From: Acidocella sp.
GTDB lineage: Bacteria > Pseudomonadota > Alphaproteobacteria > Acetobacterales > Acetobacteraceae
Assembly: GCA_029077775.1 (NCBI GenBank)
Contig: JAQNCU010000214.1
Coordinates: 1 to 5,544 of the forward strand
Length of the DNA: 5,544 bases
Direction of reading: 5' to 3'
Position numbers and translations under genes: made by a program. Numbering within the stretch: the first letter of the stretch is position 1; the number at the start of each line of letters is the position of its first letter. The notes beneath the pieces were generated by a model that was given only the letters and a program-made list of their open reading frames with translations, was not told where the DNA came from and made no database searches. Shown here piece after piece: positions 5,544-5,544 of this stretch.

Positions 5544-5544
5544 A

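Overview
This 5.5 kb window looks like ordinary chromosome from a GC-rich alphaproteobacterium, probably an acetic-acid or acidophilic member of the Rhodospirillales/Acetobacteraceae. That placement is an inference from GC-rich codon use, the style of the outer-membrane protein, and two small families typical of Alphaproteobacteria (DUF1244 and DUF2312/GapR). I see no insertion sequence, phage gene, CRISPR array, tRNA or rRNA, and nothing I would call a new system.

Layout from left to right: (1) the 5' part of an outer-membrane beta-barrel (OmpA-like) gene on the minus strand, cut by the left edge; (2) a 305-bp intergenic region with a very AT-rich island that probably carries the omp promoter; (3) pyk (pyruvate kinase) and, directly upstream of it on the minus strand, a glycerate 2-kinase of the TtuD/MOFRL family, the two forming a tight operon; (4) divergently on the plus strand, a DUF1244 protein of unknown function and then a GapR (DUF2312) nucleoid-associated protein; (5) on the minus strand, convergent with gapR and overlapping its 3' end by 25 bp, most of an APC-superfamily amino-acid permease whose N-terminus lies beyond the right edge.

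How they work together: glycerate 2-kinase makes 2-phosphoglycerate, which enolase (not in the window) converts to phosphoenolpyruvate, and pyruvate kinase converts that to pyruvate and ATP. The pair is therefore a lower-glycolysis entry module for glycerate. From memory, DUF1244 and gapR are neighbours of pyk in other Alphaproteobacteria (for example Sinorhizobium), so the middle of the window looks like conserved synteny with the glycerate kinase placed between. Noteworthy details are a lysine at the pyruvate kinase position that predicts K+-independence, a 27-bp gap between the divergent ttuD and DUF1244 starts, the convergent gene overlap at the gapR 3' end, and the AT-rich island, which is the kind of DNA GapR proteins bind.
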